Positions 56,766 to 64,000 of a stretch of 64,000 nucleotides of DNA are shown here, one piece after another (position 1 is the first letter of the stretch; every line of letters begins with the position of its first letter). The notes under the pieces are model-generated. The model was not told where the DNA came from, made no database searches, and saw only the letters and a program-made list of their open reading frames with translations. The translations under genes were made by a program, and so were the position numbers. Source of the stretch: Hymenobacter plasmatis (lineage in GTDB: Bacteria > Bacteroidota > Bacteroidia > Cytophagales > Hymenobacteraceae); NCBI RefSeq assembly GCF_020711255.1, contig NZ_JAJFAW010000022.1, forward strand, positions 1 to 64,000, read 5' to 3'.

Positions 56766-57809
56766 ATGGACACCAACACGCTCACTCCCACCGTAGCCGC
56801 AGCCACCCTGTCTTCGTCGTCGGCCCACGCTGGCAACCGCAACCTGAGCACCGACCCCAAGCGGATGGCGGTAATCAAGGTATGGGACGCCATGATGCGC
56901 GGTGCCCGCAAGTACTGCGAGCAGGAAGGCTTCGTGACCGTCCACAACATGCCCCACATCGTGGGCGTGACCGGCGCGTGCGAGAACACGGACACGCTGT
57001 TCACCCTGGACTGGTACGACGGCAAGAAGATGTTCCTGCCCCAGTCGAACCAGCTCTACATCGAGATGCTGACCCAGGCCGTGGAAGGCGGCCGCGTATG
57101 CGGCGAAATCCAGAGCTTCCGCAAGGAGCTGAACGCTGATAACCGCCGCCTGGCGCAGTTCACCCTGTTCGAAATTGAGCACCTCGGCGACCTCGACGAG
57201 CTGCTGGGCCACCTGAGCGGCATCGTGCGCACGGCAGCCAACGAAGTAGCCACCAAGTGCGCGAAGGAGCTGGCCCTGTTCGGCCGCAACGCCGAAGACC
57301 TGGTTGACCTCACCTTCAAGCGCATGACCTACGCCGAAGCCATCGAGCTGCTGAAGCCCAACGGCTTCCCCGACCTGCAGTGGGGCGACGACCTGGGCGC
57401 TGAAGAAGAAGGCCGCCTCACTGAGCTGGAAGGCCCCATCTTCATCACGCACTACCCGGCCGACATCAAGTTCTTCAACATGCGCAACAACGACGACGAC
57501 CCCCGCGTGGTGAACTCCTCCGACTTGCTGCTGCCGCTGTCGGGCGAATCGGCTGGTTCGGCCGAGCGCGAGTTCGACGGGGCCAAGCTACGCCACAAGC
57601 TGGAAACCAGCTCAATGCTGGCCGGTCTCATCCGCCAGGGCATGAAGCTGGAGGACTTCGAGTGGTACCTGAGCTTCCACGAGGAGCACGACGTGAAGCT
57701 GCACTCCGGTGCCGGCGTGGGCATGGCCCGCGTGGCCCAGTTCATCCTCGGCCAGACCGACATCCGCGAGTGCGTGCCCTTCCTAATTAACCGTGACAAC
57801 GTAATTTAA
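56766..57809 (+). CDS. Stand-alone AsnRS-like class II synthetase core (asparagine synthetase-related)
   Basis: A 347-residue protein with the catalytic core of class II aminoacyl-tRNA synthetases of the Asp/Asn type: motif 2 is GEIQSFRKELNADNRRLAQF with Arg119/Glu121, followed by TLFEIEH, and motif 3 is GAGVGMARVAQFILGQTDIR with Arg322. The N-terminal anticodon-binding OB domain of true AsnRS is missing. Archaeal proteins of this build (AsnRS-related asparagine synthetase of Pyrococcus) make asparagine from aspartate and ammonia through an aspartyl-adenylate, so asparagine synthesis is the favoured role; another amino-acid ligase role is possible. The first 30 residues are a Ser/Thr/Ala-rich tail. 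The ATG at 56766 is chosen because the in-frame extension crosses the leader terminator. Confidence 0.82.
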   Translation: MDTNTLTPTVAAATLSSSSAHAGNRNLSTDPKRMAVIKVWDAMMRGARKYCEQEGFVTVHNMPHIVGVTGACENTDTLFTLDWYDGKKMFLPQSNQLYIEMLTQAVEGGRVCGEIQSFRKELNADNRRLAQFTLFEIEHLGDLDELLGHLSGIVRTAANEVATKCAKELALFGRNAEDLVDLTFKRMTYAEAIELLKPNGFPDLQWGDDLGAEEEGRLTELEGPIFITHYPADIKFFNMRNNDDDPRVVNSSDLLLPLSGESAGSAEREFDGAKLRHKLETSSMLAGLIRQGMKLEDFEWYLSFHEEHDVKLHSGAGVGMARVAQFILGQTDIRECVPFLINRDNVI

Positions 57810-57839
57810 GGGAATCCTTAGCTGGTGCGCCAGCCGAAC

Positions 57840-57887
57840 ATCACCCGCAGCGGTCCTTGGGCAGTTGCGGGTGATAGTTCGTTTTTG
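57840..57887 (+). terminator. Intrinsic terminator
   Basis: ATCACCCGCA at 57840-57849 pairs with TGCGGGTGAT at 57866-57875, followed by a T-rich stretch with five T. Separates the AsnRS-like gene from the DHODH-like gene, which begins at 57905. Confidence 0.75.
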
Positions 57888-57904
57888 TTATTTAAGAACA
57901 AGCT

Positions 57905-58753
57905 ATGAAACTAGGCGCCATTACGTTACAAAATTCCGTGTGCTTGGCCGCCGCGCCCTGGGACCTCGACGGCCCGGGCTACGAGCAGCTGGGTGCCATT
58001 TTTACCAAGACCGTGACCATGGAGCCCCGCGCCGGCCTGCCCGGCGACGAAGGCATCCTGCAAGTGGCCGACCAAACCCTGCTCAACCGCACCGACCTCC
58101 GCACTGAGGGAGCCGAGGGGCTGGTGCAGGAGCACCTGCCGCGGCTGCGGCGCTTTGGCGTGCCCGTGTTTGTGAGCATTACGGCCCCGGGCGTGCCGGG
58201 CTTCCGCAAGATTGCGCGCTACCTGCAGCGCGAGGCCGGCGAGCAGCTGGCGGGCGTGGAAGTGTATATCACGGCCCCCAATTCGGGAGCCGGGGCCGAC
58301 ATCACTGCTCGCCACGTGCGCGAAGCCACCGAGGCCGTGCGCAACGAGCTGCGCGACGACGCGGCCGTGATTGTGAAGCTGCCGCCGTGGCCCGACCACA
58401 TCCGGGGCCTGGCCCTGGGCGCCCAGGAAGGCGGTGCCACTGCTTTGGCCGCCACGAATACCTTGAAAGTGCTGCACCTGCCCGCTGACCCCAACGCCGC
58501 GCCGCTGGTGGGCGGGCTCTCGGGCGAGGCGCTGCGGCCACTGGCCCTGCGCTGCGTGTGGGAGTTGGCCAACGACGAGAAACTGCAGCTTCCCATCTTC
58601 GGAACGGGTGGCATTTTCACCCTTCGTGACGTGCAGGATTACCTGCGCGTGGGCGCCCAGGCCGTGCAAGTGGCCAGTGGCGAATGGTTGTCGCCTGGCC
58701 TCACAGCACGACTTGCTTCTGAGGTGGCTCAACTAGCATCTATTTCTCGCTAA
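57905..58753 (+). CDS. Dihydroorotate dehydrogenase-like FMN protein, altered active site
   Basis: A 282-residue TIM-barrel flavoprotein of the class 1 DHODH fold. KTVTMEPRAG near residue 35, VKLPPWPDHIRGLALGAQEG, NTLKVLHLP, GGLSGEALRPLALR, FGTGGIFTLRDVQDYLRVGA and VQVASGEW match the FMN-phosphate and substrate strands. The catalytic loop, normally N-x-S-Cys-Pro-Asn, reads YITAPNSGAG: the base residue is Ala124 and the orotate-binding Asn is Tyr. It sits directly before pyrF and pyrE, so a pyrimidine role is likely from context, but normal dihydroorotate oxidation is doubtful from the sequence. A different substrate or an accessory role is possible. Confidence 0.78.
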   Translation: MKLGAITLQNSVCLAAAPWDLDGPGYEQLGAIFTKTVTMEPRAGLPGDEGILQVADQTLLNRTDLRTEGAEGLVQEHLPRLRRFGVPVFVSITAPGVPGFRKIARYLQREAGEQLAGVEVYITAPNSGAGADITARHVREATEAVRNELRDDAAVIVKLPPWPDHIRGLALGAQEGGATALAATNTLKVLHLPADPNAAPLVGGLSGEALRPLALRCVWELANDEKLQLPIFGTGGIFTLRDVQDYLRVGAQAVQVASGEWLSPGLTARLASEVAQLASISR

Positions 58754-58793
58754 ACTCGCGCTTCTGTTTCATCAACTCTTCCCACCCATACCG

Positions 58794-59573
58794 ATGCAAA
58801 AGCTCCTCGCCCGTGTTCAGACCGCCAATTCCCTGCTCTGCGTAGGCCTAGACCCTACCGGCGACGACGCCACGGCAACCCAGCGCCTCCAAGAAGTAGT
58901 AGCTCAAGCGGCGCCCTACGCCGCGGCGTTCAAACCCAACCTGGCGTTCTTTCTGAGCCGTGAAAACGGAGTGGCCCTGCTCCAGCAAACCGTGCGCAGC
59001 ATCCCCACGGACATTCCGGTGATTCTGGACGGCAAATTCGGCGACATCGCCAACACCGCCGAGCAGTACGCGCGCTTCGCTTACGACATCGTGGGAGCCG
59101 ACGGCGTGACGGTGAACCCCTACATGGGCGACGATACCATCCGGCCCTTTGCCCGGCCCGGCAAGCTAGTCTTTACATTGGCCAAAACCTCCAACAAGCC
59201 CCAGCACGGCCTGCAGGACGCGGCCATGACCCGCGGCGGCTCCATCAGCGACTGGGCGGCCCGCCTGGCCAAGCTCATGGACGAAGAGCTCACCGAGGCC
59301 ACCATCGGCCTGGTGGTGGGCGCATCGGAGCCCGAGACGGTGGCCAAGCTGCGGGCCACGTGCCCGGACCAATGGTTCCTGGTGCCCGGCATCGGGGCGC
59401 AGGGCGGCGACTTATCGGCCACGCTGCGCGCCGGTCTGCGGGCCGACGGCAGCGGCTTGCTCATCAACTCCTCGCGGGGCATCTGGCAGGCCGCCGATGC
59501 CGGCGCCGCTGCCCGGGAATTGCAGGAAGAAATCAACCAATTCCGGACGGTAACCAGCCCCGCTCACACCTGA
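58794..59573 (+). CDS. pyrF: Orotidine 5'-phosphate decarboxylase
   Basis: A 259-residue TIM-barrel enzyme of the PyrF long type. The catalytic array is Asp79, Lys81 and Asp84 in VILDGKFGDIANT, with substrate-binding LLCVGLDPTGDD near the N-terminus and VPGIGAQGGDL plus INSSRGIWQA for the phosphate-gripping loop. It converts OMP to UMP, the last step of de novo pyrimidine synthesis. It starts 40 bases after the DHODH-like gene and precedes pyrE, with a terminator between pyrF and pyrE. Confidence 0.96.
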   Translation: MQKLLARVQTANSLLCVGLDPTGDDATATQRLQEVVAQAAPYAAAFKPNLAFFLSRENGVALLQQTVRSIPTDIPVILDGKFGDIANTAEQYARFAYDIVGADGVTVNPYMGDDTIRPFARPGKLVFTLAKTSNKPQHGLQDAAMTRGGSISDWAARLAKLMDEELTEATIGLVVGASEPETVAKLRATCPDQWFLVPGIGAQGGDLSATLRAGLRADGSGLLINSSRGIWQAADAGAAARELQEEINQFRTVTSPAHT

Positions 59574-59575
59574 CC

Positions 59576-59602
59576 AAAAAGCCGCTGTGAAGCGGCTTTT
59601 TG
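59576..59602 (+). terminator. Intrinsic terminator between pyrF and pyrE
   Basis: AAAAAGCCGCT at 59576-59586 pairs with AGCGGCTTTTT at 59591-59601, loop GTGA. It begins 2 bases after the pyrF stop codon and ends 23 bases before the pyrE start. Confidence 0.9.
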
Positions 59603-59624
59603 CATCTTAGATTTTCCGTAAGAA

Positions 59625-60251
59625 ATGACTCCATCTCCCGAAATCCATTCTTCCGCCACGCTCGACGCCGGCTTGCTGGAACAGCAGTTGCGGCAGGAAG
59701 ACGCGCTGCTGAGCGGGCACTTCCGGCTGTCGTCGGGCCTGCACTCCGATACCTACGTGCAGTGCGCCCGCTTCCTGCGCCGGCCCAATTTGGCCGCACC
59801 GGCCGCGGCTGCGCTGGCCGCTCAAATTCAGGAAGCCGGCCTGCAGCCCGACGTGGTGGTGGGCCCGGCCATGGGCGGCGTGGTGATAGGCTACGAGCTG
59901 GCCCGGCAGCTGGGCACGCCCGGCATTTTTACCGAGCGCGACACCGACGGCCAGATGACTTTGCGCCGCGGCTTCACTATTGAGCCGGGCGAGAAAGTCA
60001 TCATCGCCGAAGACGTGGTGACGACCGGCAAAAGCACGCTGGAAGTCGCCCGGGTGCTGCGCGAGCTGGGCGCCGAAGTCCTGGCCGTAGCCTCCCTAAT
60101 CGACCGGACAGGCGGAAAAGGTGGGCTGAATTTCCCGCATTTCGCCCTGCTTTCGGTCACAGCCGCGACCTTTGCGCCCGATACCTGCCCCTTGTGCGCC
60201 GCTGGCGTGCCGGTGGTGAAACCCGGCAGTCGGCCGGAAAAAGCGTTTTAG
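59625..60251 (+). CDS. pyrE: Orotate phosphoribosyltransferase
   Basis: A 208-residue type I phosphoribosyltransferase. The PRPP motif VIIAEDVVTTGKST lies at residues 125-138; the hood and dimer-loop parts are FRLSSGLHSDTYVQC and ERDTDGQMTLRRGF. GPAMGGVVIGYELARQLG is the core. It makes OMP from orotate and PRPP, the substrate of PyrF encoded just upstream. The C-terminal CPLCAAGVPVVKPGSR holds a CxxC pair common in this group. A palindromic repeat follows. Confidence 0.96.
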   Translation: MTPSPEIHSSATLDAGLLEQQLRQEDALLSGHFRLSSGLHSDTYVQCARFLRRPNLAAPAAAALAAQIQEAGLQPDVVVGPAMGGVVIGYELARQLGTPGIFTERDTDGQMTLRRGFTIEPGEKVIIAEDVVTTGKSTLEVARVLRELGAEVLAVASLIDRTGGKGGLNFPHFALLSVTAATFAPDTCPLCAAGVPVVKPGSRPEKAF

Positions 60252-60290
60252 GCGTTGTGTGTTTGAGTCTTCAGAAAAGGAAAAAAGGTC

Positions 60291-60400
60291 GTCATGCTTC
60301 ATCTAGCGTCCGCGAAGCCGAAGCATCTCTACCGCGAGAGTAATCCAATCGACTGAGTTAGTTGCGCGGTAGAGATGCTTCGGCTTCACTCAGCATGACA
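60291..60400. repeat. Intergenic palindromic repeat, longer copy E
   Basis: A 110-base diverged member: ends GTCATGCTTCAT and CAGCATGACA, with strong inner arms GAAGCCGAAGCATCTCTACC and GGTAGAGATGCTTCGGCTTC that pair perfectly. Ends 31 bases before the purL start, so it may lie in the purL leader. Confidence 0.8.
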
Positions 60401-60430
60401 GACGAGTTGTTTTAGTTGCCAATTCACTAA

Positions 60431-63400
60431 ATGACCGATACCCACACCATCCAGCTCACGCTGAAACCCGGCCAGCACGACGGCGACGGCCAGCGCGTGG
60501 CCGAGGCCGCCGCCCGCCACCTGGGCCTGGCCACCGGCCGCATGCGCAGCGCCGCGCTCTACACGGTGCGCTACCCGCTCACCGAAAATCAGCTCAACGA
60601 CTTTGCCACCCGCTGCCTCGCCGACCCGGTGCTGCACGACGTGCGCCTGAACGAGCTGACCGCCGCACCCGGCTTTGCCACCTACATCCTCGTTGCTCGC
60701 CGCCCCGGCGTGACCGACGACGAAGGCACCTCCGCTCAAAACGCCCTGGCCGACCTGCTCAACGAGCCGCTGGATACCCACACCCAGCACATCTTTAGCA
60801 AGCGCCTCTTCCTGCTCGAAAATGACCTGCCGGCCGCCGACCTGCGCCGCATCGCGGAAGAGCTGCTCGGCAACAAGCTCATCAACTGGCTGGAAGTGGG
60901 CCGGGTGGCCGATGGCATCCGCGACTACACACCGCGCCCGGGCGGCGGCGCCGAAGCCATTACCGAAATCATTACCCTGACCGGCCGCAGCGATGCGGAT
61001 TTGGTGCAGCTGTCGAAAGAGAATATCTACGCGCTGAACCTGGAGGAAATGCGGGCCGTGCGCGATTACTTCGCCGCCTCCCAAACCCAGGCCGAGCGCC
61101 AGACCGCCGGCCTGCCCGCCGACCCCACGGATTGCGAGCTGGAAATCATTGCGCAGACTTGGTCGGAGCACTGCAAGCACAAGGAGTTTTCGGCTCTCAT
61201 CAACTACAAAGACCTGGAAACGGGCGAGGAGAAGCAGGTCGATTCGCTCTTCAAAACCTACATCAAAAACGCCACCTCCGAAGTAGACCGCCAGTTGCGC
61301 GCCAACGGCAACGACTGGCTGGTGAAAGTCTTCTCGGACAACGCCGGCGCCGTGCGCATCAACGCCGACTCGCTTTTTGTGTGGAAGGTGGAAACGCACA
61401 ACTCGCCTTCGGCCATTGACCCCTACGGCGGGGCCATCACGGGCATTCTGGGCAACAACCGCGACCCGTTGGCCACCGGCATCGGCGGCGCGCAGCTACT
61501 GTTCAATACCAACGTGCTCTGCTTCGGCAATCCGGAGTATGACGGGCCGCTGCTCACCGGGCAGCTGCACCCGCGCCGCATTCTGGAAGGCGTGCGCAAG
61601 GGAATCGAAGACGGCGGCAACAAGTCAGGGGTACCCACGGTCAACGGCGCCATCGTCTTCGACGACCGGTACGCCGGCAAGCCGCTGGTGTACTGCGGCA
61701 CCGGCGCCGTGATGCCCATGCAATTCGCGGGCAAAGACTCCTGGGAGAAAATCATCGACGCCGGCGACCGCATTATCATGGCCGGTGGCCGGGTGGGCAA
61801 AGACGGCATTCACGGCGCCACGTTCTCGTCTATTGAGCTGGACGAAACCGCACCCGCCACGGCCGTGCAAATCGGCTCGCCCATCACCCAAAAGCTGGCC
61901 ATGGATTTCCTGCTGCTGGCGGCCCGCCGCGGCCTGCTCAAGTGCAGCACCGACAACGGCGCGGGCGGCCTCTCGTCGTCCGTAGGTGAGCTGGCCGGCA
62001 TCAGCGGCGGCGCGGTAGTGGAGCTAGAGCGCGTGCCCCTGAAGTACCCCGGCCTGCGGCCTTGGGAGATTTTCGTGAGCGAATCGCAAGAGCGTTTTAC
62101 GCTAGTGGTGGAGCCCGGCAAAATGACCGAGTTGCTGGCCCTAGGCCAGGAAATGGAAGTTGAGCTAACCGACATCGGCTACTTCACCGCCGATGGCTTT
62201 CTGGACGTGCGCTTCGATGGCGCGCCCGTGGCGCGGCTCAACATGGAGTTTCTGCACGAAGGCGTGCCGCGCAAAATTCTGGAAGCGGAGTGGACCAAAC
62301 CCGCCGCTTCCGAGCCGGAAATTCCGGCCGCTGCGGACTACACCGCCACGCTGGGCAAGCTGCTGGGCTCGCTCAATATCTGCTCACGCGAGTCGGTCAT
62401 TCGCCAGTACGACCACGAGGTAAAAGGCCGCACCATTGTGAAGCCCTTGATGGGCGCGACCGGCCAGGCGCCGCAGGACGCGGCCGTTGTGCGCTTCAAT
62501 TTCGAGAGCTGGGAAGGCGTGGCCGTGAGCAACGGCATCCTGCCGCGCTATGGCGATTTGGACGCCTACCACATGTCGGCCGGCGCGTTCGACGAGGCGG
62601 TGCGGCAGATTATCGCGGTAGGAGGGAAGCTGCCCAACCTGACGCCCGGCGACGGGATTTTTTGGTCGGTGAACGACAACTTCTGCGTGCCTGATTCGGT
62701 GTACGACCCCGTCATCAACCCCGACGGCAAGCAGAAGCTGGCCAAGCTGGTGCGCATGTGCGAGGCCCTGCGCGACGCCACGGCGGCTTACTGCATCCCG
62801 CTCACCAGTGGGAAGGACAGCATGAAAAACGACTTCAAGGCCGACGGCGTGAAGATTTCGGTGCCGCCCACCGTGCTCTACTCGATGACGGCCAAGATGG
62901 AAGACGTGCGCCGCGCCATCACCTCGGACTTCAAGCAGGCCGACGACGTGGTGTACCTGCTCGGCGAAACCCACGACGAACTGGGCGGCTCCGAGTTCTA
63001 CGCCCTGCACGGCCAGCTGGGCGCCAACGTGCCCAAGGTTGATTTCGAAAAGGCCAAAGCCCTTTATACCCTAGTGGGCCAGGCCAACGACCAGCACCTC
63101 ATTCAATCCTGCCACGACCTGAGCGACGGCGGTCTGGCCGTGGCGCTGGCCGAATGCACCTTTGGCTACGACTGCGGGGCCACGGTTGAGCTGTCGGAAA
63201 GTGGCTTGCCGCTGCCGGTGCAGCTGTTTTCGGAGTCGCATTCCCGTTTCCTGGCCACGGTAGCGCCGGAAGACGTGGTGGCCTTTGAGCAGCTGCTTGG
63301 CAGCCTTGCCAACCGCCTGGGCACGGTGACCAAAGAGCCGCGCCTGGTGGTGCGCCACGGCGGCCGCGAGGTGATTTCGGCCGACTCCGATGTACTTCGG

Positions 63401-63481
63401 AGTATATGGACCAACGGGCCTGTAAATCAATTGCTCGGCGTTGGCGACGTGGCCAATGTTTCACACTCAACTTCACTGTAA
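60431..63481 (+). CDS. purL: Phosphoribosylformylglycinamidine synthase, synthetase subunit without glutaminase
   Basis: A 1016-residue enzyme for FGAR to FGAM conversion in purine synthesis. The N-terminal part (to about 150) is a PurS-like domain, then two FGAM synthetase repeats: KVETHNSPSAIDPYGGAITG, GHxxFSSIE as FSSIELDETAPA, TDNGAGGLSSSVGELAGISG (quoted in part) and HDLSDGGLAVALAECTFG in the second half, with ATP site CVPDSVYDPVINPDG region. Large PurL proteins usually end in a class I glutaminase domain; here the stop TAA at 63479-63481 precedes it, and the glutaminase is a separate ORF that begins at 63481. The start ATG is 60431. Confidence 0.93.
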   Translation: MTDTHTIQLTLKPGQHDGDGQRVAEAAARHLGLATGRMRSAALYTVRYPLTENQLNDFATRCLADPVLHDVRLNELTAAPGFATYILVARRPGVTDDEGTSAQNALADLLNEPLDTHTQHIFSKRLFLLENDLPAADLRRIAEELLGNKLINWLEVGRVADGIRDYTPRPGGGAEAITEIITLTGRSDADLVQLSKENIYALNLEEMRAVRDYFAASQTQAERQTAGLPADPTDCELEIIAQTWSEHCKHKEFSALINYKDLETGEEKQVDSLFKTYIKNATSEVDRQLRANGNDWLVKVFSDNAGAVRINADSLFVWKVETHNSPSAIDPYGGAITGILGNNRDPLATGIGGAQLLFNTNVLCFGNPEYDGPLLTGQLHPRRILEGVRKGIEDGGNKSGVPTVNGAIVFDDRYAGKPLVYCGTGAVMPMQFAGKDSWEKIIDAGDRIIMAGGRVGKDGIHGATFSSIELDETAPATAVQIGSPITQKLAMDFLLLAARRGLLKCSTDNGAGGLSSSVGELAGISGGAVVELERVPLKYPGLRPWEIFVSESQERFTLVVEPGKMTELLALGQEMEVELTDIGYFTADGFLDVRFDGAPVARLNMEFLHEGVPRKILEAEWTKPAASEPEIPAAADYTATLGKLLGSLNICSRESVIRQYDHEVKGRTIVKPLMGATGQAPQDAAVVRFNFESWEGVAVSNGILPRYGDLDAYHMSAGAFDEAVRQIIAVGGKLPNLTPGDGIFWSVNDNFCVPDSVYDPVINPDGKQKLAKLVRMCEALRDATAAYCIPLTSGKDSMKNDFKADGVKISVPPTVLYSMTAKMEDVRRAITSDFKQADDVVYLLGETHDELGGSEFYALHGQLGANVPKVDFEKAKALYTLVGQANDQHLIQSCHDLSDGGLAVALAECTFGYDCGATVELSESGLPLPVQLFSESHSRFLATVAPEDVVAFEQLLGSLANRLGTVTKEPRLVVRHGGREVISADSDVLRSIWTNGPVNQLLGVGDVANVSHSTSL

Positions 63482-64000
63482 TGGCACAAGACTCATTTCC
63501 TCCGGCCCAAAAGCCCTTTGAGATGGTACAAGATGCCACTCGGGTAGCACATAAAGTTCAAATCGAGGCACAAGCTGGCGAGCCCCGGCGTGTGGGCGCC
63601 GTGCAGGCACTGATTCTGACCGGCTTCGGCATCAATTGCGAAGAAGAATTCGCGGCGGCTTATCGGCTGGCGGGCGCGCAGGCCACCATCGTGCACCTCA
63701 ACCAGGTGCTGCATGGGCAGGTAAGCATCCACGATTTCGACATTCTGAACTTCCCCGGCGGCTTTTCCTTTGGCGACGACCTGGGCTCGGGCGTGGTGCT
63801 GGCCAACAAGCTGCGCTACCGCCAGACCGGGCCGGGCGGCCGCACCCTGCTCGACGACATCAAGGAGTTCATCGCTGCCGGCAAGTTTGTACTTGGCATC
63901 TGCAACGGTTTTCAGGTGCTGGTGAAATTGGGCTTGCTGCCCAACCTAAGCGGCCACGTCACGCCCGAAGTCACGCTGACCCACAACGCCAGCGGCCGCT
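63481..64000 (+). CDS. purQ: Phosphoribosylformylglycinamidine synthase glutaminase subunit, partial (runs off right edge)
   Basis: Starts with ATG at 63481, sharing its A with the purL stop TAA (TAATG coupling), and stays open to the window end (173 codons). ALILTGFGINCEEEFAAAYR opens the class I glutamine amidotransferase fold; LNFPGGFSFGDDLGSGVVLA matches PurQ, and the nucleophile Cys is in FVLGICNGFQVLVKLGLLPN. The first 35 residues are an unusual linker (MAQDSFPPAQKPFEMVQDAT) not seen in stand-alone PurQ, as expected for the linker of a formerly fused PurL. The tail with the catalytic His and Glu lies outside. Confidence 0.9.
   Translation, partial: MAQDSFPPAQKPFEMVQDATRVAHKVQIEAQAGEPRRVGAVQALILTGFGINCEEEFAAAYRLAGAQATIVHLNQVLHGQVSIHDFDILNFPGGFSFGDDLGSGVVLANKLRYRQTGPGGRTLLDDIKEFIAAGKFVLGICNGFQVLVKLGLLPNLSGHVTPEVTLTHNASGR

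Overview
The window looks like chromosomal DNA of a GC-rich Bacteroidota, most probably a Hymenobacter or close relative in the Hymenobacteraceae. Evidence: type IX secretion sorting domains (type A at 46312-46698 and 52772-55009, type B at 26903-28828), several promoters of the Bacteroidota TAnnTTTG type, few recognisable Shine-Dalgarno sites, many secreted lipoproteins and beta-barrel proteins, and AT-rich gaps between very GC-rich genes. This assignment is by gene content only; no 16S rRNA lies in the window.

Layout: 1-1.2 kb is an AT-rich edge with the tail of an unidentified ORF and an FkbM methyltransferase. 1.2-19.3 kb holds housekeeping and envelope genes: RNA modification enzymes RlmF and RluF, an S41 protease, an SDR oxidoreductase, lipoproteins, a TonB-plug/MG2 protein, a PAP2 phosphatase, aldehyde dehydrogenase, a GT-C type membrane protein, a GMC oxidoreductase and a thioesterase. 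19.3-24.1 kb has a porin, a PiT phosphate transporter and an M1 peptidase. 24.4-32.6 kb has an MscS channel, a T9SS type B protein, a BLUF photoreceptor followed by a PAS histidine kinase, and a DJ-1/PfpI protein. 32.6-41.5 kb has a ScyD/E-like lipoprotein, two tandem paralogous barrels, tRNA-Val(GAC), a second S41 protease behind a double operator, and small secreted proteins. 41.5-46.1 kb has a deacetylase and a type III polyketide synthase locus (synthase, methyltransferase, flavoprotein). 47-55 kb has a signalling block (sigma-54 activator, hybrid histidine kinase, flavin monooxygenase-like protein) facing a divergent T9SS surface protein with a candidate sigma-54 promoter. 55.3-64 kb has a secreted nuclease, a stand-alone AsnRS-like enzyme behind an attenuator-like leader, and nucleotide synthesis genes (DHODH-like protein, pyrF, pyrE, purL, and the 5' part of a separate purQ running off the right edge).

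How the genes work together: pyrD-like/pyrF/pyrE form a pyrimidine cluster and purL/purQ are coupled by a one-base stop/start overlap. The porin and PiT transporter probably take up phosphate together. The PKS, methyltransferase and FAD enzyme probably make and tailor a phenolic or pyrone lipid. The BLUF and kinase genes may form a blue-light signalling pair.

Non-coding features: strong intrinsic terminators between many genes, at least five copies of an intergenic palindromic repeat family, one 187-bp MITE-like element with perfect 14-bp ends, a 54-bp perfect palindrome, two TACGAAA-N2-TTTCGTA operators, and a leader whose 39-codon ORF stops in the loop of a terminator. No CRISPR array, rRNA or complete insertion sequence was seen.
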